Shown: piece by piece, positions 11,878-21,988 of the stretch
How positions within the stretch are numbered: position 1 is the first letter of the stretch
How the letters are laid out: every line of letters starts with the position of its first letter
The notes under the pieces: generated by a model
Databases searched by the model: none
Told to the model about the DNA's origin: nothing
Seen by the model: the letters and a program-made list of their open reading frames with translations, nothing else
Program-made: the position numbers and the translations under genes
DNA from: Nocardioidaceae bacterium
GTDB taxonomy: Bacteria; Actinomycetota; Actinomycetes; Propionibacteriales; Nocardioidaceae
Direction: 5' to 3'
NCBI GenBank assembly: GCA_013695785.1
Contig: JACCZT010000028.1
Location: 1-32,316 of the forward strand
Length of the DNA: 32,316 nucleotides

Positions 11878-13079
11878 CGTCGCGAACCGAGAGGTTCACC
11901 GCACTCCAGGCTCGTCGGGTGGCGCTCGCCGCACAGGGCTTCACCAGGGCGCGCCCGGCAGCGGTCACCGCGCGCCACGTCAACGGTGTCATCGCCAGGC
12001 TCGGGCTGTTTCAGATCGACTCGGTGAACGTCCTCGCGCGGGCGCACTACATGCCGCTGTACAGCCGGGTGGGACCCTACGACCAGGCGCTCCTGGACCG
12101 GGCCTTCGCTCGGACGCCGCGCCGACTCTTCGAGTACTGGGCGCACGAGGCCGCGCTCGTCGACGTCAACCTGCATCAGGCGCTGCGGTTCCGCATGAGG
12201 TCCGAGACCCGCATGTGGGGCTCGATGGCGCAGGTCGCGCGCGACAACCCTGGACTGGTCGAGCAGGTCCTGGACGACGTCCGGGATCACGGCCCGGTCA
12301 CCGCACGGCAGATCGACAAGGACGTGACCCGCTCGCGGGACAACTGGGGCTGGAACTGGTCGGCGGTCAAGTCGGCGCTGGAATACCTGTTCTACAAGGG
12401 CGAGGTGACCTCTGCCCGCCGCAGCTCAGCCTTCGAGCGGCTGTACGACCTCCCCGACCGGGTGCTGCCCCCCGCCTCCCTCGGCGCACCTGACCTCGAC
12501 GCCGACGAAGCCCACCGGCACCTGGTCCGGTTCGCCGCACGGGCCCACGGGATCGCCACCGAGGTCGGCCTGCGGGACTACTTCCGGCTGGCACCCGAGC
12601 CGGCCCGCACCGCGATCGGTGAGCTCGTCGACGCCGGCGAGCTGCTGCCCGCCGGCGTCCGCGGGTGGCGGCGGCCGGCGTACCTGCACCCCGGGGCGCA
12701 CGTGCCGCGCACCGTACGAGCCCGCACCCTCCTCAGCCCTTTCGACCCGCTGGTCTTCGAGCGCGAGCGGACGGAGGACCTCTTCGGGTTCCGCTACCGG
12801 ATCGAGATCTACGTACCGGCGGACAAGCGGGTTCACGGCTACTACGTCCTGCCGTTCCTGCTCGGCGACGCTCTCGTCGGTCGCGTCGACCTCAAGGCCG
12901 ACCGCGGCAGGGGGGTCCTCGTCGTGCCGGGAGCGTACGCAGAACCCGGCGCACCGCCGGACACCGTCACCGAGCTGGCGGCCGAGCTGCAGACCGTCGC
13001 GACCTGGCTCGGGCTCAGCGCCATCGAGGTGGGACCCCGGGGGGACCTCGCCGCGGCGCTCCGCTCCGCGGTGGGATGA
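11874..13079 (+). CDS. Winged-helix HTH_42 / YcaQ (AlkX)-like DNA glycosylase family protein
   Basis: 401 aa; [29 protein letters not shown] with QxD motif, [17 protein letters not shown] overlap with upstream response regulator. Confidence 0.87.
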   Translation: MTSRTERFTALQARRVALAAQGFTRARPAAVTARHVNGVIARLGLFQIDSVNVLARAHYMPLYSRVGPYDQALLDRAFARTPRRLFEYWAHEAALVDVNLHQALRFRMRSETRMWGSMAQVARDNPGLVEQVLDDVRDHGPVTARQIDKDVTRSRDNWGWNWSAVKSALEYLFYKGEVTSARRSSAFERLYDLPDRVLPPASLGAPDLDADEAHRHLVRFAARAHGIATEVGLRDYFRLAPEPARTAIGELVDAGELLPAGVRGWRRPAYLHPGAHVPRTVRARTLLSPFDPLVFERERTEDLFGFRYRIEIYVPADKRVHGYYVLPFLLGDALVGRVDLKADRGRGVLVVPGAYAEPGAPPDTVTELAAELQTVATWLGLSAIEVGPRGDLAAALRSAVG

Positions 13080-13171
13080 GCTGCTGGCGTCACCTACGAT
13101 GGGCGGTAGATGCAGCGCCAGGGCCCTGCCGCGCCACGACCACCCCTCAGCCCACCCAGGAGATCGGTTCC

Positions 13172-15982
<2,811 letters not shown>

Positions 15983-15986
15983 GCCC

Positions 15987-16553
15987 TCAGCCCCAGACGA
16001 GGGCGGTGCACACCCACCGGGCGTTGCCCAGGTGGTCGATGCGCAGCTCGAGTCGCAGGGCGATCGCCCGCGAACGGCCGTTCTGGACCATCCGGGCAGC
16101 AACCTCGCTGCGACGCGCGTCGAGCTCCAGGACCCGCACGGAGGCTACCTGTCCGCGAGGCACGACCGCGGTGCCGCCGGTCACCGAACGCACGCGGGCG
16201 ACTCGCCTCATCCGGGCCGCGAACGCGTCGTAGACCGCCGGCGTCATCAACCGGGCGAGCTGCTGGACCGGTCGGGCGCCGCCGGCGACCTCTATGAGCG
16301 CTTGGACGAAACCGTGAGCGCGGTGCTCGCACGAGCCCGAGATGCCGTACCCAGGCGATGGCACCAAGGACAGCCGCGGCGGCGCCGGGGACAGCACAGC
16401 TGGCTGGCGCGCTGCGGTGCCGTCCAACGGAAGTGACCACTGGTGCGGGTCCGGCGGGTCCCACACCGCCGGCGGTGCTGGGGTACGTCGTAGCCCGAGG
16501 TTGCCCGGTAGCACGGCCATTGCTGAGGCAGTGCGCGTGGTCATGGTGGTCAT
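15987..16553 (-). CDS. Rv3235 family protein (function unknown)
   Basis: 188 aa; C-terminal LELRIDHLGNARWVCTALVWG; convergent to secA as in other actinobacteria. Confidence 0.75.
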   Translation of the reverse strand: MTTMTTRTASAMAVLPGNLGLRRTPAPPAVWDPPDPHQWSLPLDGTAARQPAVLSPAPPRLSLVPSPGYGISGSCEHRAHGFVQALIEVAGGARPVQQLARLMTPAVYDAFAARMRRVARVRSVTGGTAVVPRGQVASVRVLELDARRSEVAARMVQNGRSRAIALRLELRIDHLGNARWVCTALVWG

Positions 16554-16555
16554 CT

Positions 16556-17239
16556 TCAGTTCCCTTCTGGTGGGGGGCGGCGCAGCGACATCCCCGGGTG
16601 GATGAGGTCGGGGTCAGGCCCGATGACGGCCCGGTTCGTGGCGTACCACTCGGCGGTCGCCTCGGCGACGGCCGCGGGCGCCGCGCCGGCAGGGAGTCCG
16701 TCGCGAGCAATCAGCCACAGGCTGTCGCCCGCGCGTACCCGCACCTGGTCGCTCGAGCGCGCCCGGAACGGGCCGATGCCGCCGCTGGGAAGATCCGGAA
16801 GGGTGAGCCCCGCGACGTGAGGAGGAGGCGCAGGTCCCGTCGGCAGGTCGTGGGGGTCCTCGCTTGACGTGTTCGCACTCGCCAGTGCGGGTGCGGACAG
16901 CAGACCGAGCCCGAGTGCGGCGGCCAGGAGAGCGCGCCACGCCGGTGGCGTCAGGGCGCGGGACCATGCCGACCATCGCGCAGACGGGGCGCGGACGCAG
17001 ACGACAAGTGTGAGTACGCCGGTGACGACCAGCCATGCCGTGAGAACACTCGCGAGCACGGCGGCGAGGTCGACGAGCACCGTTGCGAAGTCGTCGTCCG
17101 CGTCGATGCCGCGCAAGCGGGCGAGGCGTTCAGCCGAGCCCGGCGCCAGCCATCGGCAAACGGCAGCGGGGCATCCGAGCACGGTGGCGATGTGCAGCCA
17201 GCGCAGCGCCAGGGATGCCATCGTGCGGAGCATGTTCAA
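16556..17239 (-). CDS. Membrane-anchored LysM-domain protein
   Basis: Two hydrophobic segments (VDLAAVLASVLTAWLVVTGVLTLVV; ALLAAALGLGLLSAPALA) and LysM GDSLWLIARDGLP...EWYATNRAVIGPDPDLIHPGMSL; start TTG 17239 or ATG 17233, GGGGG upstream. Confidence 0.85.
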   Translation of the reverse strand: MNMLRTMASLALRWLHIATVLGCPAAVCRWLAPGSAERLARLRGIDADDDFATVLVDLAAVLASVLTAWLVVTGVLTLVVCVRAPSARWSAWSRALTPPAWRALLAAALGLGLLSAPALASANTSSEDPHDLPTGPAPPPHVAGLTLPDLPSGGIGPFRARSSDQVRVRAGDSLWLIARDGLPAGAAPAAVAEATAEWYATNRAVIGPDPDLIHPGMSLRRPPPEGN

Positions 17240-17257
17240 GATTCGACCCCCATTGAG

Positions 17258-17277
17258 TACGTTTGTTTACGTTTGAC
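17258..17277. promoter_or_regulatory. 10-bp-phased direct repeat TACGTTTGTT/TACGTTTGAC in the divergent intergenic region; candidate operator
   Basis: TACGTTTG occurs twice, offset by exactly 10 bp, in an AT-rich patch between divergent genes. Confidence 0.45.
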
Positions 17278-17365
17278 AACGATGGATGTATATCCGGTCG
17301 CTGTCAACCCACTGCGAGACGCTGTGGACGAAGAGCAGCGCGCGTCTGCGCCCTAGGATCGGCGC

Positions 17366-17902
17366 ATGCGCTGGGAGCTGCTCTTCGACGACCTGGAGCA
17401 CACTGCCGAGGCGCTGCAGCTGCTCGAGCGGGACTCCGACATCGCCGAACGGACCCGCGCCGAGCTGCAGACCGTCGCGTGGACCGACCGCTGCGTCGGT
17501 GCGCAGGTCGCGCTACGGGTGAAGACGCTCGGAGTCCTGCGGGGCACCGTCGACACGGTGACCCCCACCTGGTTGCTCTTGCACGCCGACAGGGGCAGCG
17601 ACTGGGTCGTCGCGACCGATGCCGTCCTGGGCGTCGTCGGAGCCCCTCGAGAAGCCGGACCCCAGCCGCATGCCGCCCTCGCGGCGCGGATGACGTGGGT
17701 GAACGCCTGGAGCATTCTGAGCCGTGACCGGGCCCGGGTGCATGTGGTTCGCCGCGACGGCGGCGATGTCGATGGCGTCGCGGCTCGGGTGGGCAAGGAC
17801 TTCGTCGAGCTCTGGTGCACCGACCCTGCCGACCCCGAGCATGCTGGTCGGACCGAGATCGTGCCCTATGTCGCCGTGGTCGCGGTCAGGTGTCCGCGTT
17901 GA
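17366..17902 (+). CDS. Conserved actinobacterial hypothetical protein (MRWELLFDDLE type)
   Basis: 178 aa; N-terminal MRWELLFDDLEHTAEALQ resembles a recurrent actinobacterial hypothetical family; TAGGAT box 6 nt upstream of ATG. Confidence 0.75.
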   Translation: MRWELLFDDLEHTAEALQLLERDSDIAERTRAELQTVAWTDRCVGAQVALRVKTLGVLRGTVDTVTPTWLLLHADRGSDWVVATDAVLGVVGAPREAGPQPHAALAARMTWVNAWSILSRDRARVHVVRRDGGDVDGVAARVGKDFVELWCTDPADPEHAGRTEIVPYVAVVAVRCPR

Positions 17903-18167
17903 ATCTTTCGTGGGAGTCGCGCGGCGCGTCCTCGGTGGTTTCGCTGTCCGGCTCGGGAGGGAAGTTCTTGCGGGTGTTGTCGTACATCCGCCGGATGTAG
18001 TCCTCGAGTGCGGAGTTCTCGACCCGCCACTGCCCGCGGCCGCCGATCTGGATGCCCACCAGCTCACCGCTGTGAACCAGCGAGTAGACCTGACGCACGG
18101 AGGTGTTGAGGACCCCTGCAACGTCAGCAAGCGTCATGAAACGCGGCGTCCCGGACCCCAATGGCAT
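17886..18167 (-). CDS. Helix-turn-helix (excisionase/MerR-like) DNA-binding protein
   Basis: MPLGSGTPRFMTLADVAGVLNTSVRQVYSLVHSGELVGIQIGGRGQWRVENSALEDYIRRMYDNTR; start chosen at the internal ATG. Confidence 0.88.
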   Translation of the reverse strand: MPLGSGTPRFMTLADVAGVLNTSVRQVYSLVHSGELVGIQIGGRGQWRVENSALEDYIRRMYDNTRKNFPPEPDSETTEDAPRDSHERFNADT

Positions 18168-18265
18168 GAAAACAGTGTGCCAGGTAGTCCCGGCCGGCAC
18201 CGGAAGGCACGCACGCCTGTGGACGGAGACCTGGACGAATCGCCGGAAAGGGCGATGATGTTCGC

Positions 18266-18961
18266 ATGCCTGTCCTCGACCCCGCCGCGAACCGTCCGCC
18301 GCAGGCACGTCGTCTGCCCCGGGCGCGTTGGACCGATCCCCGCCTGCTGGCAGGCATTGTGATCGTGGCCATCAGTGTGGTGGTCGGCGCGAGAGTGGTC
18401 GCGGCCAACGACGCCAGGGTCGCCGTGTGGGCACTGCGTGCCGACGCCGACGCCGGCTCGACACCATCGGTGCAAGACCTGCACCAGGTACGCGTCCAGC
18501 TCGACGACACCACGCAGGAGCACTACGTGACTGCGGCGACCTCCGGGACGCGGTTGGAAGAGCTGCTGGCTGCCAGCGAGTGGGCGCACGACGTCCGCGC
18601 CGGTGAGCTGCTCGCCGAGTCGGCACTGGTCGTGGGTGACGTAGAGCGCGCGGCGGAGCTGCCCTTGCGGGTCGAGTCCGGGTCCATGCCGGCAGACACC
18701 TCCAGTGGCGAGGCCGTCGACGTGTGGGTCAGCCCCGATGCCAAGGATCCCCTCGAAGAACCCGTCGCGACACGGGTGCTGCAGGCGGTGCAGGTGCTGT
18801 CGGTACGCGCCAGTGGCACCGCGCTCGCCGAAGGCGGCACGCAGGTGGTCCTTGTGGCCGTCGACCGCCGGACCGCAGACTTTCTCGACGACGTCCTCGC
18901 CGCGATCGACTCAGGTCACGTGACGCTGGTCCGGGTCGCGGCCCCAGGATCCTCGACATGA
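18266..18961 (+). CDS. SAF-domain / CpaB-RcpC-like membrane protein
   Basis: N-terminal TM (LLAGIVIVAISVVVGARVVAA) then LAVWALRADADAG-type segment and VSPDAKDPLEEPVATRVLQAVQVLSV, layout like CpaB; overlaps downstream CpaE-like gene (ATGA). Confidence 0.75.
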   Translation: MPVLDPAANRPPQARRLPRARWTDPRLLAGIVIVAISVVVGARVVAANDARVAVWALRADADAGSTPSVQDLHQVRVQLDDTTQEHYVTAATSGTRLEELLAASEWAHDVRAGELLAESALVVGDVERAAELPLRVESGSMPADTSSGEAVDVWVSPDAKDPLEEPVATRVLQAVQVLSVRASGTALAEGGTQVVLVAVDRRTADFLDDVLAAIDSGHVTLVRVAAPGSST

Positions 18962-20220
18962 CGGTCACGGTGTTGCTGGCAGGGGCGGACGAACCCTGGG
19001 AGACACCACTGGTTCGAGCATTGTCGGCCAGCCCTGGCATCGCGCTCACCCGGCGGTGCGTCGACGTTGCCGATGCCGTCGCCACGGCGGCGAGCGGCCA
19101 GGTGCGCGTTGCACTGCTGACAGTGGGCATGCGCGGCCTCGACACAGATGTCGTGCGGCGGATCCTGGATGCGGGCGTACAGCTCGTCGCCGTCACCGAC
19201 AGTGACGACGCCGGAGCGGCCGCACGGGCGGTCGCCCTGGGCATGATCGCGACGGTCGCGGGCGATGACGTGCCCGCGGTGGTCCGCGCCGTCGTCGCCG
19301 CCGACGAACGACGCCGAAGCGATCAGCTGGACGGGTTCGACGACCCGGAGGCGCCTGGTCCAGGCGGGACGGAACGGGGCCGGTTGATAGTTGTGTGGGG
19401 GCCCACCGGGGCGCCGGGGCGTAGCACCGTCGCGTTGGGGGTGGCGAGCGAGACTGCGGGGCTCGGGGTGCCGACGCTGCTCATCGACGCGGACGTCTAC
19501 GGAGGGTCGGTCGGACAGATGCTCGCCATGCTCGACGAGGTCAGCGGTCTGCTGGCGGCCGCGCGCAGCGCCAACACCGGACGCCTGGACCTTGACGAGC
19601 TCGGACGGCACGTGCGCCAGATCAACCCCACCTTGCGGATCCTGACCGGTCTACCTCGCGCCGACCGCTGGTCGGCTCTTCGTGCGGGATCCTTCGATGC
19701 CGTGCTGACGGTCGCGCGACAGATGGCGCCGGTGGTCGTGGTCGACGTGGGGTTCAACCTCGAGCTCGACGAGGAGCTCTCCTTCGACACCGCGGCACCG
19801 CGTCGCAACGGCGCCACCTTGGCCGCACTCGAGCAGGCCGACGACATCATCGTGGTCGGTTCAGCCGACCCGCTGGGGCTGGCGCGGCTCACCCGCGGCA
19901 TCTTCGAGCTGCGCGAGGCGGTGCCAGGAGCGCAGTTGCACGTCGTCGTCAACAAGGTGCGCGACTCGCTGGGGTGGAGCCGTGCGGCGATCACCGACAC
20001 CGTCCACCGACTCGCGGGTGTCTCGCCGTCGCACTTCCTGCCCCTGGACCAGAGCGCGGTCGACCGCGCCTGGGTCAACGGCCGGTCTCTGGCAGAGTGC
20101 GCCCGCGACTCACCGTTGCGTGTCCAGCTCACCCAGCTCGCCCGCACCGTGGCGCCCGCAGGGACGGCGCCGAGGGAGGGGATCACGCGCCGCCGGAGGC
20201 GACGGGACGTTACTGTGTAA
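18958..20220 (+). CDS. CpaE/MinD-like P-loop protein with degenerate Walker A
   Basis: N-terminal receiver-like region; VVWGPTGAPGRSTVALGVASETAGLGVPTLLIDADVYGGSVGQML; ATG 18958 overlaps preceding stop. Confidence 0.85.
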   Translation: MTVTVLLAGADEPWETPLVRALSASPGIALTRRCVDVADAVATAASGQVRVALLTVGMRGLDTDVVRRILDAGVQLVAVTDSDDAGAAARAVALGMIATVAGDDVPAVVRAVVAADERRRSDQLDGFDDPEAPGPGGTERGRLIVVWGPTGAPGRSTVALGVASETAGLGVPTLLIDADVYGGSVGQMLAMLDEVSGLLAAARSANTGRLDLDELGRHVRQINPTLRILTGLPRADRWSALRAGSFDAVLTVARQMAPVVVVDVGFNLELDEELSFDTAAPRRNGATLAALEQADDIIVVGSADPLGLARLTRGIFELREAVPGAQLHVVVNKVRDSLGWSRAAITDTVHRLAGVSPSHFLPLDQSAVDRAWVNGRSLAECARDSPLRVQLTQLARTVAPAGTAPREGITRRRRRRDVTV

Positions 20221-20223
20221 CCG

Positions 20224-21624
20224 ATGCCAACACGCCTGCAGCCGCTCGACGTGGCGTTCCTGTCCGACGAGACGCGTACGTCCCCGCGGCAGGTCTCCAC
20301 CCTTGCCATCCTCGACCCCGGCGACAGTGGCTTCGACCACGACAAGCTGCTCAAGGTCATCTCCGAACGCATCAGCCTGGTCCCGCGCTACCGCCAGCGC
20401 GTCCAGAACGTCCTCGGGCGGATCGCACCGCCGGTGTGGGTCGACGACGAGGACTTCGACCTCGCCTTCCACGTCCGCCGGTCCGCCTTGCCGAGCCCTG
20501 GCACCACCGACTCCCTGCGCGACCTCGTCAGCCGCCTGATCGGGCGCCGGCTCGACCTCGAGCGGCCGTTGTGGGAGGCGTACCTCATCGAGGGCCTGCG
20601 AGACGGACGGGTGGCGCTGCTCATCAAGTCCCACCAGGCGCTTGTCGACGGCTCGGAGACCATCGACCTCGCGCAGGTCCTGCTCGAGGAGACCGCCAAG
20701 GACCGCGACGTACCGTCGGACGACTGGAAGCCGCACGCCGCCCCGAGCTCGCTGGCACTCATCGCCGACTCCTTGACCGACACCACGCTGCACCCGCGCA
20801 AGGCCCTCGAGCTGGCCCAGTCCAACGTGGCCAGACTCGCCCAGGCGATGCCCCTCGGTCCGACCCGGGCCGAACCGGCCAGTCCGTTCATCGCCCCGCT
20901 CAGCGGCCACCGCCGGTTCGTGATGCTGTCCACCCGCCTCGAGGACTACCGACACGTCCGCGACGCCCACGGCGGCACCGTCAACGACGTCATCCTCGCC
21001 GTCATCGCCGGCGGCATCCGCGCCTGGCTGCTGACCCGTGCCGAACCGGTCACCCAGCAGACCCGCCTGCGCGCCATGGTGCCGATGTCGGTCTCGGCCG
21101 CCGACGGGGTGCCGACGTCACTGGGCAGCACGGTGCGCGGCCACCTGCTCTCGCTGCCGGTCGGGGAGGCCAACCCCGTCGTCCGGCTGCACCAGGTCTC
21201 CTACGCGCTCAAGGCCCACCGCGACACGGGATCCGCCGTCGCCGCCAACAAGCTCGCCGGCCTCCCCGGGTTTGCTCCGACGACGTTCCACGCCGTCGGC
21301 GAGCGGGTTGCCGACGCCTACCCCGGACGCGGCTTCCACCTCGTCATCACCAACGTGCCCGGTCCGCAGGAGCCGCTGTACATGGCCGGAGCCCGGGTCG
21401 CTGAGACCTACCCCGCGCTGCCGCTCGCCAAGGGCCGGGTGCTGTCGATCGGCATCACGTCCTACGACGGTGGGGTCTATTACGGCATCGTCGCGGACCG
21501 CCAGGCAATCCCCGATGCCGACGTGCTCGGGCAGTGCATCGAGGAGGCGCTCGGCGTGCTCGTCGAGACCAACAGCCCGGCGCGGGTACGCGCGCCCCGC
21601 GGACGTAGCCGACCCCGGACGTGA
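20224..21624 (+). CDS. Wax ester synthase/diacylglycerol acyltransferase (WS/DGAT) family protein
   Basis: MPTRLQPLDVAFLSDE...DFDLAFHVRRSALPSPG...RPLWEAYLIEGL...KSHQALVDGSETIDL...VTNVPGPQEPLYMAGARV family motifs. Confidence 0.9.
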   Translation: MPTRLQPLDVAFLSDETRTSPRQVSTLAILDPGDSGFDHDKLLKVISERISLVPRYRQRVQNVLGRIAPPVWVDDEDFDLAFHVRRSALPSPGTTDSLRDLVSRLIGRRLDLERPLWEAYLIEGLRDGRVALLIKSHQALVDGSETIDLAQVLLEETAKDRDVPSDDWKPHAAPSSLALIADSLTDTTLHPRKALELAQSNVARLAQAMPLGPTRAEPASPFIAPLSGHRRFVMLSTRLEDYRHVRDAHGGTVNDVILAVIAGGIRAWLLTRAEPVTQQTRLRAMVPMSVSAADGVPTSLGSTVRGHLLSLPVGEANPVVRLHQVSYALKAHRDTGSAVAANKLAGLPGFAPTTFHAVGERVADAYPGRGFHLVITNVPGPQEPLYMAGARVAETYPALPLAKGRVLSIGITSYDGGVYYGIVADRQAIPDADVLGQCIEEALGVLVETNSPARVRAPRGRSRPRT

Positions 21625-21953
21625 CGGCGGTGCGGGTCTACCTGTCGGTGGATGCAGCTGCCATGCGCGTCCTGCAACGCACCGGCGCTCTGCCCGCCGG
21701 CAGCTTCGAGGTGCACCTGCCCGCCGGGCAGGGTGAGGATGCCGAGTACGACGCGATGCGAGCGGCGGCGGAGGCTGCTGCCTCCGCGCACCCGCACCCC
21801 GTGGTCGTCGCCGCCGACGTCGAGGACACGACATCGCACGTCGCGGGCGCCGACGTGCCGCTGTCAGATGTCGCGTCGTTCCACGTCGGAGACGACCTCG
21901 CGTGGTACGCGACGCAGGAGCTCGGCCCGCTGCTCGATGAGCTCGGGGTCTGA
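21621..21953 (+). CDS. DUF6912-like small conserved protein
   Basis: 110 aa VRVYLSVDAAAMRVLQRTGALPAGSFEVHLPAG...; overlaps WS/DGAT stop. Confidence 0.6.
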   Translation: MTAVRVYLSVDAAAMRVLQRTGALPAGSFEVHLPAGQGEDAEYDAMRAAAEAAASAHPHPVVVAADVEDTTSHVAGADVPLSDVASFHVGDDLAWYATQELGPLLDELGV

Positions 21954-21988
21954 GCCACGCCGTCAGCGGAGCCGTCGGTGGGCACGTC

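Noticed and set aside
17273-17294. TTGACA (17273-17278) with TATATC (17289-17294) as a plus-strand sigma-A promoter
   Set aside because: Spacing is only 10 nt, too short for a canonical promoter; the direct repeat is the more convincing signal.
19974-21404. 476-aa plus-strand ORF overlapping CpaE-like and WS/DGAT genes
   Set aside because: Arg/Pro/Ala-rich out-of-frame translation; the overlapping frames encode recognisable proteins.
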